Positions 44,654 through 52,970 of a stretch of DNA of 64,000 nucleotides are shown piece after piece (the first letter of the stretch is position 1; each line of letters opens with the position of its first letter). The translations under genes were made by a program, and so were the position numbers. The notes under the pieces are model-generated. The model ran no database searches. It saw nothing but the letters and a program-made list of their open reading frames with translations, and was not told where the DNA came from. Source of the DNA: Paenibacillus baekrokdamisoli (GTDB lineage Bacteria > Bacillota > Bacilli > Paenibacillales > Paenibacillaceae); assembly GCF_003945345.1 (NCBI RefSeq), contig NZ_AP019308.1, positions 868,001-932,000 on the forward strand, in the 5' to 3' direction.

Positions 44654-45646
44654 TTGAAAACTAACGTGCAGCTGATCAAAACTTCCTTGAACCGCCGCGC
44701 TTTCGAATTAAGCAAATGGCTCTACGAGAGCAATCCGGTAGATAAATCGAAGTATTGGCTCTGGGTGCTTGTTCGCACCGTGCTTATATTCGGGATCTGC
44801 TTCGTTATCTTGGCCCCTGTCCTGTTGAAGATATCGGTTGCTTTTAAAGACCAAGTCGATATTTTTGACTCGTCGGTTATGTGGATCCCTCGGCATTTTA
44901 CACTGGACAATATTAAACTGATGATCGAGAGGATGGACTATTGGAAAGCCATCACCGCCACTTTCACCTTAAGCGCAGGGGCCTCCATCTTGCAGTTGAT
45001 CTCATGTGCATTGGCCGGTTATGGATTCGCGCGTCTGCCGTTCCGGGGCAGTGCGATTCTATTCCTCCTCGTGATTTTTACAATCGTGATTCCGCCGCAG
45101 ACGATTATGGCACCAACATATCTTCATTTTCGATTCTTTGATGTATTCGGGCTGTTCCATTTATTTACGGGTAGTGCCGGCATTAATTTACTAGAGAGTT
45201 ATTGGCCTACCTTTATTTCATCTGCACTGGCGATGGGGATGAAAAATGGATTGTATATCTTTATTTTTCGGCAATTTTTCCGAGGCCTTCCGAAAGAGCT
45301 GGAAGAGGCGTCCTATGTTGACGGAGCGGGCATTCTCAGAACCTTCTCTAAGGTCATGCTTCCAAATGCGGTACCGGCCATTTCCACTGTTTTTCTGTTC
45401 TCCTTTGTATGGCAGTGGAACGATGATTACTTCGTCAACATCTTTATGGCGAATACGGTCTCGCTCTCCAGGCAGCTGGGGATGCTGACCTCTATTGCAC
45501 GGCCGGAATATGTCGGAGGGTTTGCCTATGCTTCTATGCTGATCAATACAGGAGCGCTGCTCGGCATTGCGCCCATATTCCTCCTATACTTGTACGCGCA
45601 AAAGTATTTCGTGGAAAGCGTTGAACGGGCGGGCCTTGTCGGTTAA
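44654..45646 (+). CDS. carbohydrate ABC transporter permease (MalG-type), pair 2
   Basis: A 330-residue permease, slightly longer than usual because of a ~35-residue cytoplasmic N-terminus. The EAA loop EEASYVDGAGILRTFSKVML is intact. TTG start at 44654 with GGGAGGA upstream, 19 bases after its partner. It completes the second permease pair of the locus. Confidence 0.9.
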   Translation: MKTNVQLIKTSLNRRAFELSKWLYESNPVDKSKYWLWVLVRTVLIFGICFVILAPVLLKISVAFKDQVDIFDSSVMWIPRHFTLDNIKLMIERMDYWKAITATFTLSAGASILQLISCALAGYGFARLPFRGSAILFLLVIFTIVIPPQTIMAPTYLHFRFFDVFGLFHLFTGSAGINLLESYWPTFISSALAMGMKNGLYIFIFRQFFRGLPKELEEASYVDGAGILRTFSKVMLPNAVPAISTVFLFSFVWQWNDDYFVNIFMANTVSLSRQLGMLTSIARPEYVGGFAYASMLINTGALLGIAPIFLLYLYAQKYFVESVERAGLVG

Positions 45647-45655
45647 TTAACGAAG

Positions 45656-46687
45656 TTGGGAAGTGAAATAGATTTGGAGGAATCAGTCGAATTTGACCGT
45701 CACGAGAATATGTTTCTCTTATGCGATCGATTAGGAATCGGGAAGCCCTCTGAACCTTTACATCGGGTAACCGGCGGTTTGATGCATCGCATGTATAAGA
45801 TGAATACGTCTAAGGGCGTTTTTGCGGTCAAGGTTTTAAACGCTGAAGTGATGACAAGAGCCGGTGTATGGGATAATTACCGATTGTCGGAGAAAATCTC
45901 CAGAGCGGCTTTTCAAGCCGGTTTGCCTTCAGTGCCGGCATTAACGGTGGATGGTGAACCGCTGCTATACATCGATGGTTTGCACTTCATGGTTTTCCAG
46001 TGGATCAAGGGGTCGATGTTACCATCGACTCCTGCTAAGCCGGAACATTGCGGAATTATGGGTCGCCTGTTAGCTCGTATTCATGCATTGAAGCTAGACT
46101 TTTCAATGGTTAAAATAACTAGCGAAGTGGCGGATTTCAACTGGAAATCTTTGCTGAACAGAGGAAGAGAGATCGCGGCGCCTTGGGCGGAAGCGGACTC
46201 TACCCTCTTGGAATTGCACGAGTGGACTTCAGCCTATGAAGCTGCACATGATGCGTTGAATCGTCATCTCGTGTTCAGTCATCGTGATCTAGACCAGAAA
46301 AATGTATTGTGGATGGATGAAGTAAGTCCTGCCTTGATTGATTGGGAAGCCGCCGGACCGATCAACCCTGTACAAGAGCTGGTTAGCACTGCCCTGGATT
46401 GGGCTGGTGTGCAGGCGGGAGCAGTGAACCGCGACGCTTTCATGGCCTTCATTAATGGGTATTTGGATCGTGGAGGAACCGTCATGACGGAATGGCGGGC
46501 AGCCATAAACGGCGGTCTTATCGGGCAGCTTCAATGGCTGGCGTATAATATGCGGCGATCACTGGGTGAGGCATTGTCCGAACCAGAAGATCAGGAGGTA
46601 GGAACCCGGGAGTCCGTCCGAACATTAATGTCTCTGCGTGAAATAACCCGGAATCGGGAAGTTTGGTGTGAATGGTTGGAGGGTTAA
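45656..46687 (+). CDS. aminoglycoside phosphotransferase (APH) family kinase
   Basis: A 343-residue kinase-fold protein. The catalytic loop FSHRDLDQKNVLW and the metal-binding segment LIDWEAAGPINP are intact, and FAVKVLNAE holds the ATP-binding Lys. In this position, as the last gene of a sugar transport operon, it is more likely to phosphorylate an imported sugar or related small molecule than an antibiotic (inference). The TTG at 45656 has only a weak ribosome binding site; an ATG at 45710 is an alternative start. The product would fit the need of the NanE epimerase and RpiR regulator for a phosphorylated sugar. Confidence 0.85.
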   Translation: MGSEIDLEESVEFDRHENMFLLCDRLGIGKPSEPLHRVTGGLMHRMYKMNTSKGVFAVKVLNAEVMTRAGVWDNYRLSEKISRAAFQAGLPSVPALTVDGEPLLYIDGLHFMVFQWIKGSMLPSTPAKPEHCGIMGRLLARIHALKLDFSMVKITSEVADFNWKSLLNRGREIAAPWAEADSTLLELHEWTSAYEAAHDALNRHLVFSHRDLDQKNVLWMDEVSPALIDWEAAGPINPVQELVSTALDWAGVQAGAVNRDAFMAFINGYLDRGGTVMTEWRAAINGGLIGQLQWLAYNMRRSLGEALSEPEDQEVGTRESVRTLMSLREITRNREVWCEWLEG

Positions 46688-46691
46688 TAAC

Positions 46692-47389
46692 GTAGAAGGC
46701 CGCTGCGCGGACGGATCATTCTTACGATCGCTGTTGTCTCCCTATTTCTTGATTCTATCCCTTAGGGGTAGAAATACGGAGACAAAGGCGAACGCTATCG
46801 CTTCTTCAGAACGATTCCGTCCGCTTCGCTAGGCACTTCGTGATTGTAACCACTGATTAGCATGGTGCGAAGAAGCCCGCTGCGCGGACGGATCATTCTT
46901 ACGATCGCTGTTGTCTCCCTATTTCTTGATTCTAGCCCTTAGGGGTAGAAATACGGAGACAAAGGCGAACGCTATCGCTTCTTCAGAACGATTCCGTCCG
47001 CTTCGCTAGGTACTTCGTGATTGTAACCACTGATTAGCATGGTGCGTAGAAGGCCGCAGCGCGGACGGATCATTCTTACGATCGCTGTTGTCTCCCTATT
47101 TCTTGATTCTATCCCTTAGGGGTAGAAATAAGGAGACAAAGGCGAACGCTATCGCTTCTTCAGAACGATTCCGTCCGCTCCGCGAGGCACTTCGTGATTG
47201 TAACCACTGATTAGCATGGTGCGTAGAAGCCCGCTGCGCGGACGGATCATTCTTACGATCGCTGTTGTCTCCCTATTTCTTGATTCTATCCCTTAGGGGT
47301 AGAAATAAGGAGACAAAGGCGAACGCTATCGCTTCTTCAGAACGATTCCGTCTGCTTCGCTAGGTACTTCGTGATTGTAACCAATGATT
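46692..47389 (+). repeat. tandem array of four palindromic repeats, exact 177-bp period (family A)
   Basis: Four consecutive copies of the family A element, begun at 46692, 46869, 47046 and 47223. The GCGGACGG block recurs at exactly 177-bp steps. Each unit is an imperfect ~140-bp dyad centred on CCCTTAGGGG plus a ~37-bp linker (CACTTCGTGATTGTAACCAC and following). Copies differ at a few positions only. Orientation is opposite to copies 1 and 2. The array fills the 793-bp gap between the convergent kinase and DUF4127 genes and contains no ORF. Confidence 0.95.
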
Positions 47390-47415
47390 ATAGTTTAGAG
47401 CCTAAAAAACATGAA

Positions 47416-47457
47416 AAGACTGTCCCCGCAATTGAGACTGAACACGGGGGCAGTCTT
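47416..47457 (-). terminator. terminator of the DUF4127 gene
   Basis: A 13-pair stem (47416-47428 with 47445-47457, one G-T). On the reverse strand it is followed by TTTTCATGTTTTTT, so it terminates the gene ending at 47481. Confidence 0.88.
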
Positions 47458-47480
47458 GATAATAATTAAAGAGATTATAT

Positions 47481-49040
47481 TTAATCCGCTGTCACACGAA
47501 GGTCGAAGCCGACCTCAAACATTCGCTTCCAAGGAAGAATAACATTGTCCAGCATCAGTCGTTCCAGTCTGAAATCTTGTAAATACTGAGCAAGGAACGC
47601 TTCCATCTTGGAGTGGATTAATCCGGCCAGTTGATCATGAATGGAAGCCACATCGAAGTAGTTACCTCCCAATTCTTCCAAATGATTCGCGGCTATATCG
47701 GCACGAATGATAGCCTGATAGCCCCAATCTTCCACAAGCCGGGATAAATAAAAGGCCTCGCTATTACGGGAACGGTCAGGTTTTTGTACAGCGTCGTTTG
47801 TTCTGTAGTAGGATTCTACAATGGCATGAGCGATAACCGTTCCAAGTGTATTACCCGAGGTGTTCCAACCGGCGTAGGCAGACAGTTTGGGCAGCAGCCC
47901 GGAACCCGACAGCAGCTTCAGAAGAGGCTCATCCGAGCCGTTGCAGACGGCAACATCAGCGAGTGCCACCATGAAGCCTTTTTCCGCATATACACGAATT
48001 GCCTGAGCGAATTCGCGAAGATTCACTTCCGAGAAGTAGGAGGAATGCCTTTCACGGAAAAGCTGGGTCGTTTCCGCCATCTCATACTGCCCGACGGGTG
48101 GAGAGTTTACCATCAAGACGAAGTCGGCTTCCCTGGCATGATCTCCGATAAATCCGCCAGCAGCGGTGATCTGGCATTTCAGACTTTCTCCCAAACTGCG
48201 ATCCTCATATTTCGGGATTGCGAAGGGTCCAGAGGTCGACGAGAAACGTGTGTATATCTCCGGCCGGTAGTTTTTAATTTCGCAGAATACTCTGGCAAAC
48301 AACGTACATCCAATTTCATCGGCTCCAGGATAAAGATGTACGCGGTCGAAGAGTCCTTTCTCCTCAATGACGTACAGGAGTTGACGCTGCTCGGAAGAGG
48401 AATAGCCGTATTTTGCATTATCGTCGAGCGGGATGATCAGGAAATCGATGAAGCCTTCTTTCACCAAATCGATGGCCATATTATTCACCGCTGTGTTCGT
48501 CCGCCGACGTTCGATAAAATCTTGCAGAACATGCTCAGGCAGACGGGATAAGAGTGCGTCGAATTCCAACCGCTCGGCTTCATTCATTCCATCTCTAGCC
48601 TGCTTGTCCTGAAGCCAACCGTTTCGGGCTAGATCCGTTCCGTGATCTGCGTAATAGTCAGGTTCTTCGTCGCTGCTGCTGTAAGCAGGAGCGCGCATGA
48701 TCAGGTTAAAAGCATAAATTCGGAGGTTTGGATTTTTTTTCTTGCACTCGACAATGGTGGCCAATCTGGCCCGGCAGTCATCTTCTGTAAGATGATGCAG
48801 TCTGGATGGGACAATGCCGCCATATACAAGCATGTCGAGCGAAACGATGATCACATCTGTCTGGGTCGACTGTTCCAGTATCCACTGGGATAATGCCGCA
48901 GTATTCGCGGGCTGCTTCTTAGCCCCGAGCATCGATACAGGGGGGGACATCAGATCGAGATCGGAAGCTTGGGCGATTTGTTGGGGGAACTTGGCGTTAC
49001 AGGGTCTTTCATCTAGAGGAACATAGAGAATTCGTGACAT
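47481..49040 (-). CDS. DUF4127 family protein
   Basis: A 519-residue cytoplasmic protein of the DUF4127 family, whose biochemical role is not established. Conserved blocks visible are ILYVPLDERPCNAKFPQQIA at the start, SLDMLVYGGIVPSRLHHL, FLIIPLDDNAKYGYSSSEQR, YPGADEIGCTLFAR and YAGWNTSGNTLGT. The acidic and His-containing blocks suggest a hydrolase-like active site. The start is set at 49040 since GGGAGG precedes that ATG on this strand; the reading from 49070 adds ten residues that include the ribosome binding site. Read divergently from the NanE gene. Confidence 0.87.
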   Translation of the reverse strand: MSRILYVPLDERPCNAKFPQQIAQASDLDLMSPPVSMLGAKKQPANTAALSQWILEQSTQTDVIIVSLDMLVYGGIVPSRLHHLTEDDCRARLATIVECKKKNPNLRIYAFNLIMRAPAYSSSDEEPDYYADHGTDLARNGWLQDKQARDGMNEAERLEFDALLSRLPEHVLQDFIERRRTNTAVNNMAIDLVKEGFIDFLIIPLDDNAKYGYSSSEQRQLLYVIEEKGLFDRVHLYPGADEIGCTLFARVFCEIKNYRPEIYTRFSSTSGPFAIPKYEDRSLGESLKCQITAAGGFIGDHAREADFVLMVNSPPVGQYEMAETTQLFRERHSSYFSEVNLREFAQAIRVYAEKGFMVALADVAVCNGSDEPLLKLLSGSGLLPKLSAYAGWNTSGNTLGTVIAHAIVESYYRTNDAVQKPDRSRNSEAFYLSRLVEDWGYQAIIRADIAANHLEELGGNYFDVASIHDQLAGLIHSKMEAFLAQYLQDFRLERLMLDNVILPWKRMFEVGFDLRVTAD

Positions 49041-49151
49041 AGGGGCCTCCCGAGAAATAGTTTTCCTCATTATAGCACAGCTTTTAAATAAAAAATCCGA
49101 AATATTACTAAAAAATAAATAAAAAAACTTTAATAAATTACTTGTTATTGC

Positions 49152-49189
49152 TATAATGATAAGGTATAAGATTGGAGGTGAAATTCACC
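49152..49189 (+). promoter_or_regulatory. nanE promoter -10 and 13-bp palindromic operator candidate
   Basis: TATAAT at 49152-49157 (-35 weak, TTTAAT at 49129-49134). Downstream, GGTGAAATTCACC (49177-49189) is a perfect palindrome around one central A, within the first 30 transcribed bases. It suggests a repressor site; the RpiR regulator of the locus is one candidate. Confidence 0.5.
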
Positions 49190-49238
49190 GAAAGTTATGA
49201 TGATAAACAAATATACCAACATGAAAATAGGTGAGCTC

Positions 49239-49937
49239 ATGAACAATAGTCTGATTTCCAATCTGAAGCACGGATTGATCGTCTCCTGTCAGGCATTGGA
49301 GCAAGAGCCTCTGTATGGTTCGGCAAAGATGCTATCGATGGCAATGGCCGCACAAGAAGGCGGGGCAGTCGCAATTCGGGCCAATACCCCTCGAGATATC
49401 GCCGCCATCAAAAGTAAATGCGCGCTGCCGATTATCGGATTGTATAAAAAACATTATCCCGGTTCAGATGTATACATTACACCCACCCTTCTTGAAATCA
49501 AGGAGATTGTTGAAGCGGGGGCGGATTTTGTCGCTATCGATGCGACAATGCTTGCTCGTCCCAATGGGATTTTGCTAAAGGAATTCATACCTTCCATACG
49601 AAAAAATTTCCCCAGCACCCTTATCGTAGCGGATATCTCCACGTTCGAAGAGGGAGTCGCTGCCATGGACTTGGGGGTTGATGTAGTGTCGACGACCATG
49701 TCTGGTTATACCCCGTATAGCTTGCAGCAAGAGCCGCCTGATATCGCGTTGGTAGCCCGATTATCCGCGCTTGGGACAACACCGATTCTGGCTGAAGGTC
49801 GAATCTGGACACCTGAGGAATGTGTTGCTTGTCTGGATGCTGGTGCTCATGCAGTTGTCGTGGGAACGGCCATTACTCGCCCTCAGGAAATCACAAAAAA
49901 ATTCGTAAAATCGATTGATCATTTTTTGAAAACATAA
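49239..49937 (+). CDS. nanE: putative N-acetylmannosamine-6-phosphate 2-epimerase
   Basis: A 232-residue TIM-barrel enzyme that interconverts ManNAc-6-P and GlcNAc-6-P in the cytoplasm. The opening LKHGLIVSCQALEQEPLYG, the catalytic Lys region GLYKKHYPGSDVYITPT, the DATM segment, the DISTFEEG segment and the ILAEGRIWTPEE segment with the catalytic Glu all match NanE. The start is set at ATG 49239 (AGGTGA 49229-49234), giving normal length; earlier in-frame ATGs at 49197 and 49221 add residues not found in the family. There are no nanA or nanK genes in the window, so the substrate may be a related amino-sugar phosphate produced by another route. Confidence 0.88.
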   Translation: MNNSLISNLKHGLIVSCQALEQEPLYGSAKMLSMAMAAQEGGAVAIRANTPRDIAAIKSKCALPIIGLYKKHYPGSDVYITPTLLEIKEIVEAGADFVAIDATMLARPNGILLKEFIPSIRKNFPSTLIVADISTFEEGVAAMDLGVDVVSTTMSGYTPYSLQQEPPDIALVARLSALGTTPILAEGRIWTPEECVACLDAGAHAVVVGTAITRPQEITKKFVKSIDHFLKT

Positions 49938-49977
49938 CATTGTCCGATATTATGTGGGGCAAGTTTGGGGGATATCA

Positions 49978-51189
49978 ATGAATGAGCTTCTACCGAAAGG
50001 CATGAACGTATTATGGGTCGATTTCTTGGCGAATGGAGTGCGTCTTGCCGATCCCGAATATCGAAAAAAAATGGTGCGCCAAGCAAAGGAGTCCGGAATC
50101 ACGCACTTGGTTGTGGATGCAAAAATCCCATACGGGCATACGACGTATCCAAGCCGATACGCTCTTCATGTGGGCGGCTGGTCTGACGGCCGTTTCCAAG
50201 CTTGGGCTGACAAGGACTTTTTAAGAGAGATGATATACGAGGCTCGCGCGGTAGACTTGAAAATATTTGCGAATGTCGACGTGTTTGCGGAAGGGACGAA
50301 AAAAACGAGGGACGGTTTGGCCTTTGAGAAAAAGGAGTGGCAGGTCGTTTACGTAAACTCGGAATCATCTAATTTGTCTGCCTACTCAGAAAATCATGAT
50401 GATGACACCGTCTTTGTAAACCCGATCCATCCCGAAGTCGTCAGCCATCAGCTCTCCATCCTGGAAGAAATCGTTTCTGCTTACGATATTGATGGGATCG
50501 TGCTTGATCGATGTCGGTATCCGAACGTGCATGCCGACTTTAGTGAACGGAGCAAAATAAGCTTCGAGTCTTATATCGGACAACAAATCGAGCAATGGCC
50601 TGCGGATATTCTGGAACCCGGGTCAGGTGGGATGAGAGATCAAATCAAACGGGGAAAGTGGTTCCCACAATGGACAGAATGGCGAGCGCTCAATATCAAG
50701 AAGTTCGTGCAGCAAGCCAAATCGGTCGTAAAATCAACTCGTTCCGATTGTTTGTTCGGAATCTATGTTGGTTCCTGGTATCCACTCTACTATCAAGAAG
50801 GCGTAAACTGGGCAAGCGAATCGTATCGAGCTGATTTGCCTTGGACATCTACGGATTATCATCGCAGCGCTTATGCCGACGAACTTGAATTTATCATGAC
50901 GGGCTGCTATTACCCGGAGGTTACTGTGGAGGAAGCTTCGGCTAACCAAAGACCAGCTTCATGGTACAGCGTAGAAGGAGCCATCAACATGAGTCTGGAA
51001 GCGATCAATAATCGGATTCCGGTAATCGCGAGCCTCTATTTGAATGATTACGACAATAATTCTCAGCAGTTCGGCAAGGCGGTTCGCATGTGCCGGGAGA
51101 GGACTCATGGAGTTATGCTGTTCGATGCGGTATATCTGGAAAGCTACGGTTGGTGGCAAGAACTGAAACCGTTACTTCAAAGAAGTTGA
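49978..51189 (+). CDS. GHL10-like TIM-barrel glycosidase, cytoplasmic
   Basis: A 403-residue protein without a signal peptide. Patterns MNVLWVDFLANGVRLADPEY, LVVDAKIPYGHTTYPS, IDGIVLDRCRYPNV and CLFGIYVGSWYPLYYQEGVN fit a GHL10/DUF4015-type (beta/alpha)8 barrel; the segment IVLDRCRYPN corresponds to HLDFARYPES of the gene at 15970. The ATG at 49978 has GGGGGA before it; the longer reading from 49954 does not. It follows nanE by 40 bases and probably shares its transcript. Third barrel of this kind in the window; substrate unknown. Confidence 0.75.
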   Translation: MNELLPKGMNVLWVDFLANGVRLADPEYRKKMVRQAKESGITHLVVDAKIPYGHTTYPSRYALHVGGWSDGRFQAWADKDFLREMIYEARAVDLKIFANVDVFAEGTKKTRDGLAFEKKEWQVVYVNSESSNLSAYSENHDDDTVFVNPIHPEVVSHQLSILEEIVSAYDIDGIVLDRCRYPNVHADFSERSKISFESYIGQQIEQWPADILEPGSGGMRDQIKRGKWFPQWTEWRALNIKKFVQQAKSVVKSTRSDCLFGIYVGSWYPLYYQEGVNWASESYRADLPWTSTDYHRSAYADELEFIMTGCYYPEVTVEEASANQRPASWYSVEGAINMSLEAINNRIPVIASLYLNDYDNNSQQFGKAVRMCRERTHGVMLFDAVYLESYGWWQELKPLLQRS

Positions 51190-51224
51190 TCGTCCTTCGG
51201 AGCGAGGATGGATCCGTTAGTCAA

Positions 51225-51272
51225 CAGCATTTAGCCAGAATGAGAGTGAGTATCTGTTCTGACTAAATGCTG
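51225..51272. terminator. stem-loop after the GHL10-like gene
   Basis: A 10-bp perfect outer stem CAGCATTTAG/CTAAATGCTG (51225-51234 with 51263-51272) with an inner CAGAA/TTCTG stem. No T-run on either strand, so its role as a terminator is uncertain. Confidence 0.5.
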
Positions 51273-51299
51273 CTGCTTACCAAATATTCAATTGATGAG

Positions 51300-51320
51300 C
51301 CTTGCTGAGCAAGGTTTTTT
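51300..51320 (+). terminator. Rho-independent terminator at end of the catabolic locus
   Basis: CCTTGC/GCAAGG stem with a 3-nt loop followed by TTTTTT, between the GHL10-like gene (+) and the opuCD-like gene (-). Confidence 0.75.
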
Positions 51321-51333
51321 ATTGTTTTGGCCT

Positions 51334-52026
51334 TTATCCCTGTGCTTTGGGAGGTGGCAGGTTGCTCTTTGACCGTCTGCCTTCAAATTTCAGTTTGCGC
51401 TGAATGGTACCTAGTACAAGGTCAGCGACAATCGCCAGCAGTGCCGCAGGAATCGCGCCAGCAAAGATACGAAGTGAGTTGCCGTTATTGATCCCAGCAT
51501 AAATCTCGCGGCCTAGGCCGTTTCCGCCAATGAGCGGAGCGATTGTTGCAACACCAATAGCGATAACGGCGGATATTCTCAGGCCTGTCATCATGTAGGT
51601 GAGTGCGAGCGGGAAACGAATTTGGAACAATATCTGCAGCCGACTCATGCCAACTCCTCGCCCAGCCTCCACGTAGCTGGGATTAACCTGCTTCAGACCG
51701 ACAAAGGTATTGCGTACAATCGGATTGAGTGAATAGAGGAACAGTCCGACAGTAACAGTGCTTGACCCAAGCCCCATTATAAGCAGGAGAAGCACCAGCA
51801 TCGCTAAGCTCGGGACAACTTGCAAAATATTGGTCACGGTGAGAATTAACCGCTCCCATATACGGTTACGCGTACAGAGTGCTCCTAGAGGAACACCAAC
51901 AATGAAGGCAAGACCGACACCAATAAGCACCATCAAGATATGCGCATAAAGGTATCCTAACAGCATCCCGGAATTCCGCTGTACATAATCGATGAAATCC
52001 CAGAAGTTCAGATGTCGCTCAGTCAT
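51334..52026 (-). CDS. opuCD: glycine betaine/carnitine/choline ABC transporter permease
   Basis: A 230-residue permease with five to six membrane helices, last gene of an OpuC-type operon. It shows the OpuCB/OpuCD pattern: LVLLLLIMGLGSSTVTVGLF, LNPIVRNTFVGLKQVNPSYV and the cytoplasmic loop EAGRGVGMSRLQILFQIRFP. Length equals that of Bacillus OpuCD. It imports osmoprotectants together with the products of the three genes upstream. Assignment to OpuC rather than the nearly identical OpuB cannot be made from sequence alone. Confidence 0.85.
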   Translation of the reverse strand: MTERHLNFWDFIDYVQRNSGMLLGYLYAHILMVLIGVGLAFIVGVPLGALCTRNRIWERLILTVTNILQVVPSLAMLVLLLLIMGLGSSTVTVGLFLYSLNPIVRNTFVGLKQVNPSYVEAGRGVGMSRLQILFQIRFPLALTYMMTGLRISAVIAIGVATIAPLIGGNGLGREIYAGINNGNSLRIFAGAIPAALLAIVADLVLGTIQRKLKFEGRRSKSNLPPPKAQG

Positions 52027-52032
52027 TCTTTA

Positions 52033-52953
52033 TTACCCCTTACTCTTAAGTAGACCGACTCGCTTCAAGTAGGCGAGCGCAACCTCTCGTTCACTTTTTT
52101 TCTCCATATCAACTTCATAGTTCAAATCAATCATTGTTTCCACATTAATCGTTCCGATCAGCTCTGATACGGCAGCTGCTGCATCCGGATGCTTCTTGGC
52201 AGCATCATTGCGCATAACCGTAGAAGCATCATAGGGAGGGAAGAAATGTTTGTCATCCTTTAGCGTCTTTAGCTTATAGGCTTTTAGACGCGAGTCTGTG
52301 GAATAGGCTAGAACGATATCCACCTGATTTTGAGTAGCCGCTTTGTAGACCAGGCTCAGCTCCATTGGGAATATGGTTCCAAAGGTGATTCCATAATACT
52401 TGGAGAATGCCGGATATCCATCTGTCGACCGTTCGAGCCAAGATGTATCAACACCGAGCCGCATGTTCTTCGCATCGGGTTTGATATCAGAAATTTTCTC
52501 ATACCCTTTTGCTTGAGCTACTTCCTCCCGTACGGTAAAGGCATACGTATTCTCAAACCCCAAGGGATTCATCCATTTTAAGTCGTAATATTTATTAAAG
52601 CCTGTTTGTGCCTGTTCGAGCACTTTCTTACGGTCTTTCGTGTTTTGTATAGGGAAATGCTTGTTGAAGATTTCACCGGAATAAAGGGTTCCCATTTGAA
52701 GATCGCCTCGTATGATCGCCTGAAGAACGACTGGACTGGAAGCCAGGTCCGGTATAATCTCCACGCTAACGTCTGTCCGATCCTCAATAAGTGCTTTGTA
52801 CATCTCTGCTAATATTTTGGTTTCGGTAAAGGTTTGTGCACCGATTACGATTTTATTCCCTGTCCCGCACCCATTAAGTACGGTCATCGTGGTGATTAGG
52901 CACAGTGCAATCGTGACTTTATGAATCGTGACTTTTTTCCGTTTCTTTGTCAT
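52033..52953 (-). CDS. opuCC: osmoprotectant-binding lipoprotein
   Basis: A 306-residue lipoprotein. The signal peptide ends in the lipobox TVLNGC; the mature part begins KIVIGAQTFTETKILAEMYK and contains DLASSPVVLQAIIRGDLQMG, the pattern of OpuBC/OpuCC choline and glycine-betaine-binding proteins. The start is set at ATG 52953, with AGGAGAG on this strand and the usual family length; the longer frame overlaps the upstream permease gene. Ligand choice (choline, betaine, carnitine) cannot be predicted here. Confidence 0.87.
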   Translation of the reverse strand: MTKKRKKVTIHKVTIALCLITTMTVLNGCGTGNKIVIGAQTFTETKILAEMYKALIEDRTDVSVEIIPDLASSPVVLQAIIRGDLQMGTLYSGEIFNKHFPIQNTKDRKKVLEQAQTGFNKYYDLKWMNPLGFENTYAFTVREEVAQAKGYEKISDIKPDAKNMRLGVDTSWLERSTDGYPAFSKYYGITFGTIFPMELSLVYKAATQNQVDIVLAYSTDSRLKAYKLKTLKDDKHFFPPYDASTVMRNDAAKKHPDAAAAVSELIGTINVETMIDLNYEVDMEKKSEREVALAYLKRVGLLKSKG

Positions 52954-52970
52954 CGTCTCTCTCCTTGCTG

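Noticed and set aside
45656..46687. Antibiotic resistance gene (aminoglycoside phosphotransferase)
   Set aside because: The family includes many sugar, choline and amino-acid kinases; position at the end of a sugar transport operon makes resistance unlikely.
46692..47389. Regular repeats suggesting a CRISPR array
   Set aside because: The unit is 177 bp with no short direct repeats separated by unique spacers; the linkers are themselves repeated, and there are no cas genes nearby.
47784..48551. 255-codon ORF on the + strand inside the DUF4127 gene
   Set aside because: It is antisense to a conserved protein family, has no ribosome binding site, and its translation has no recognisable pattern.
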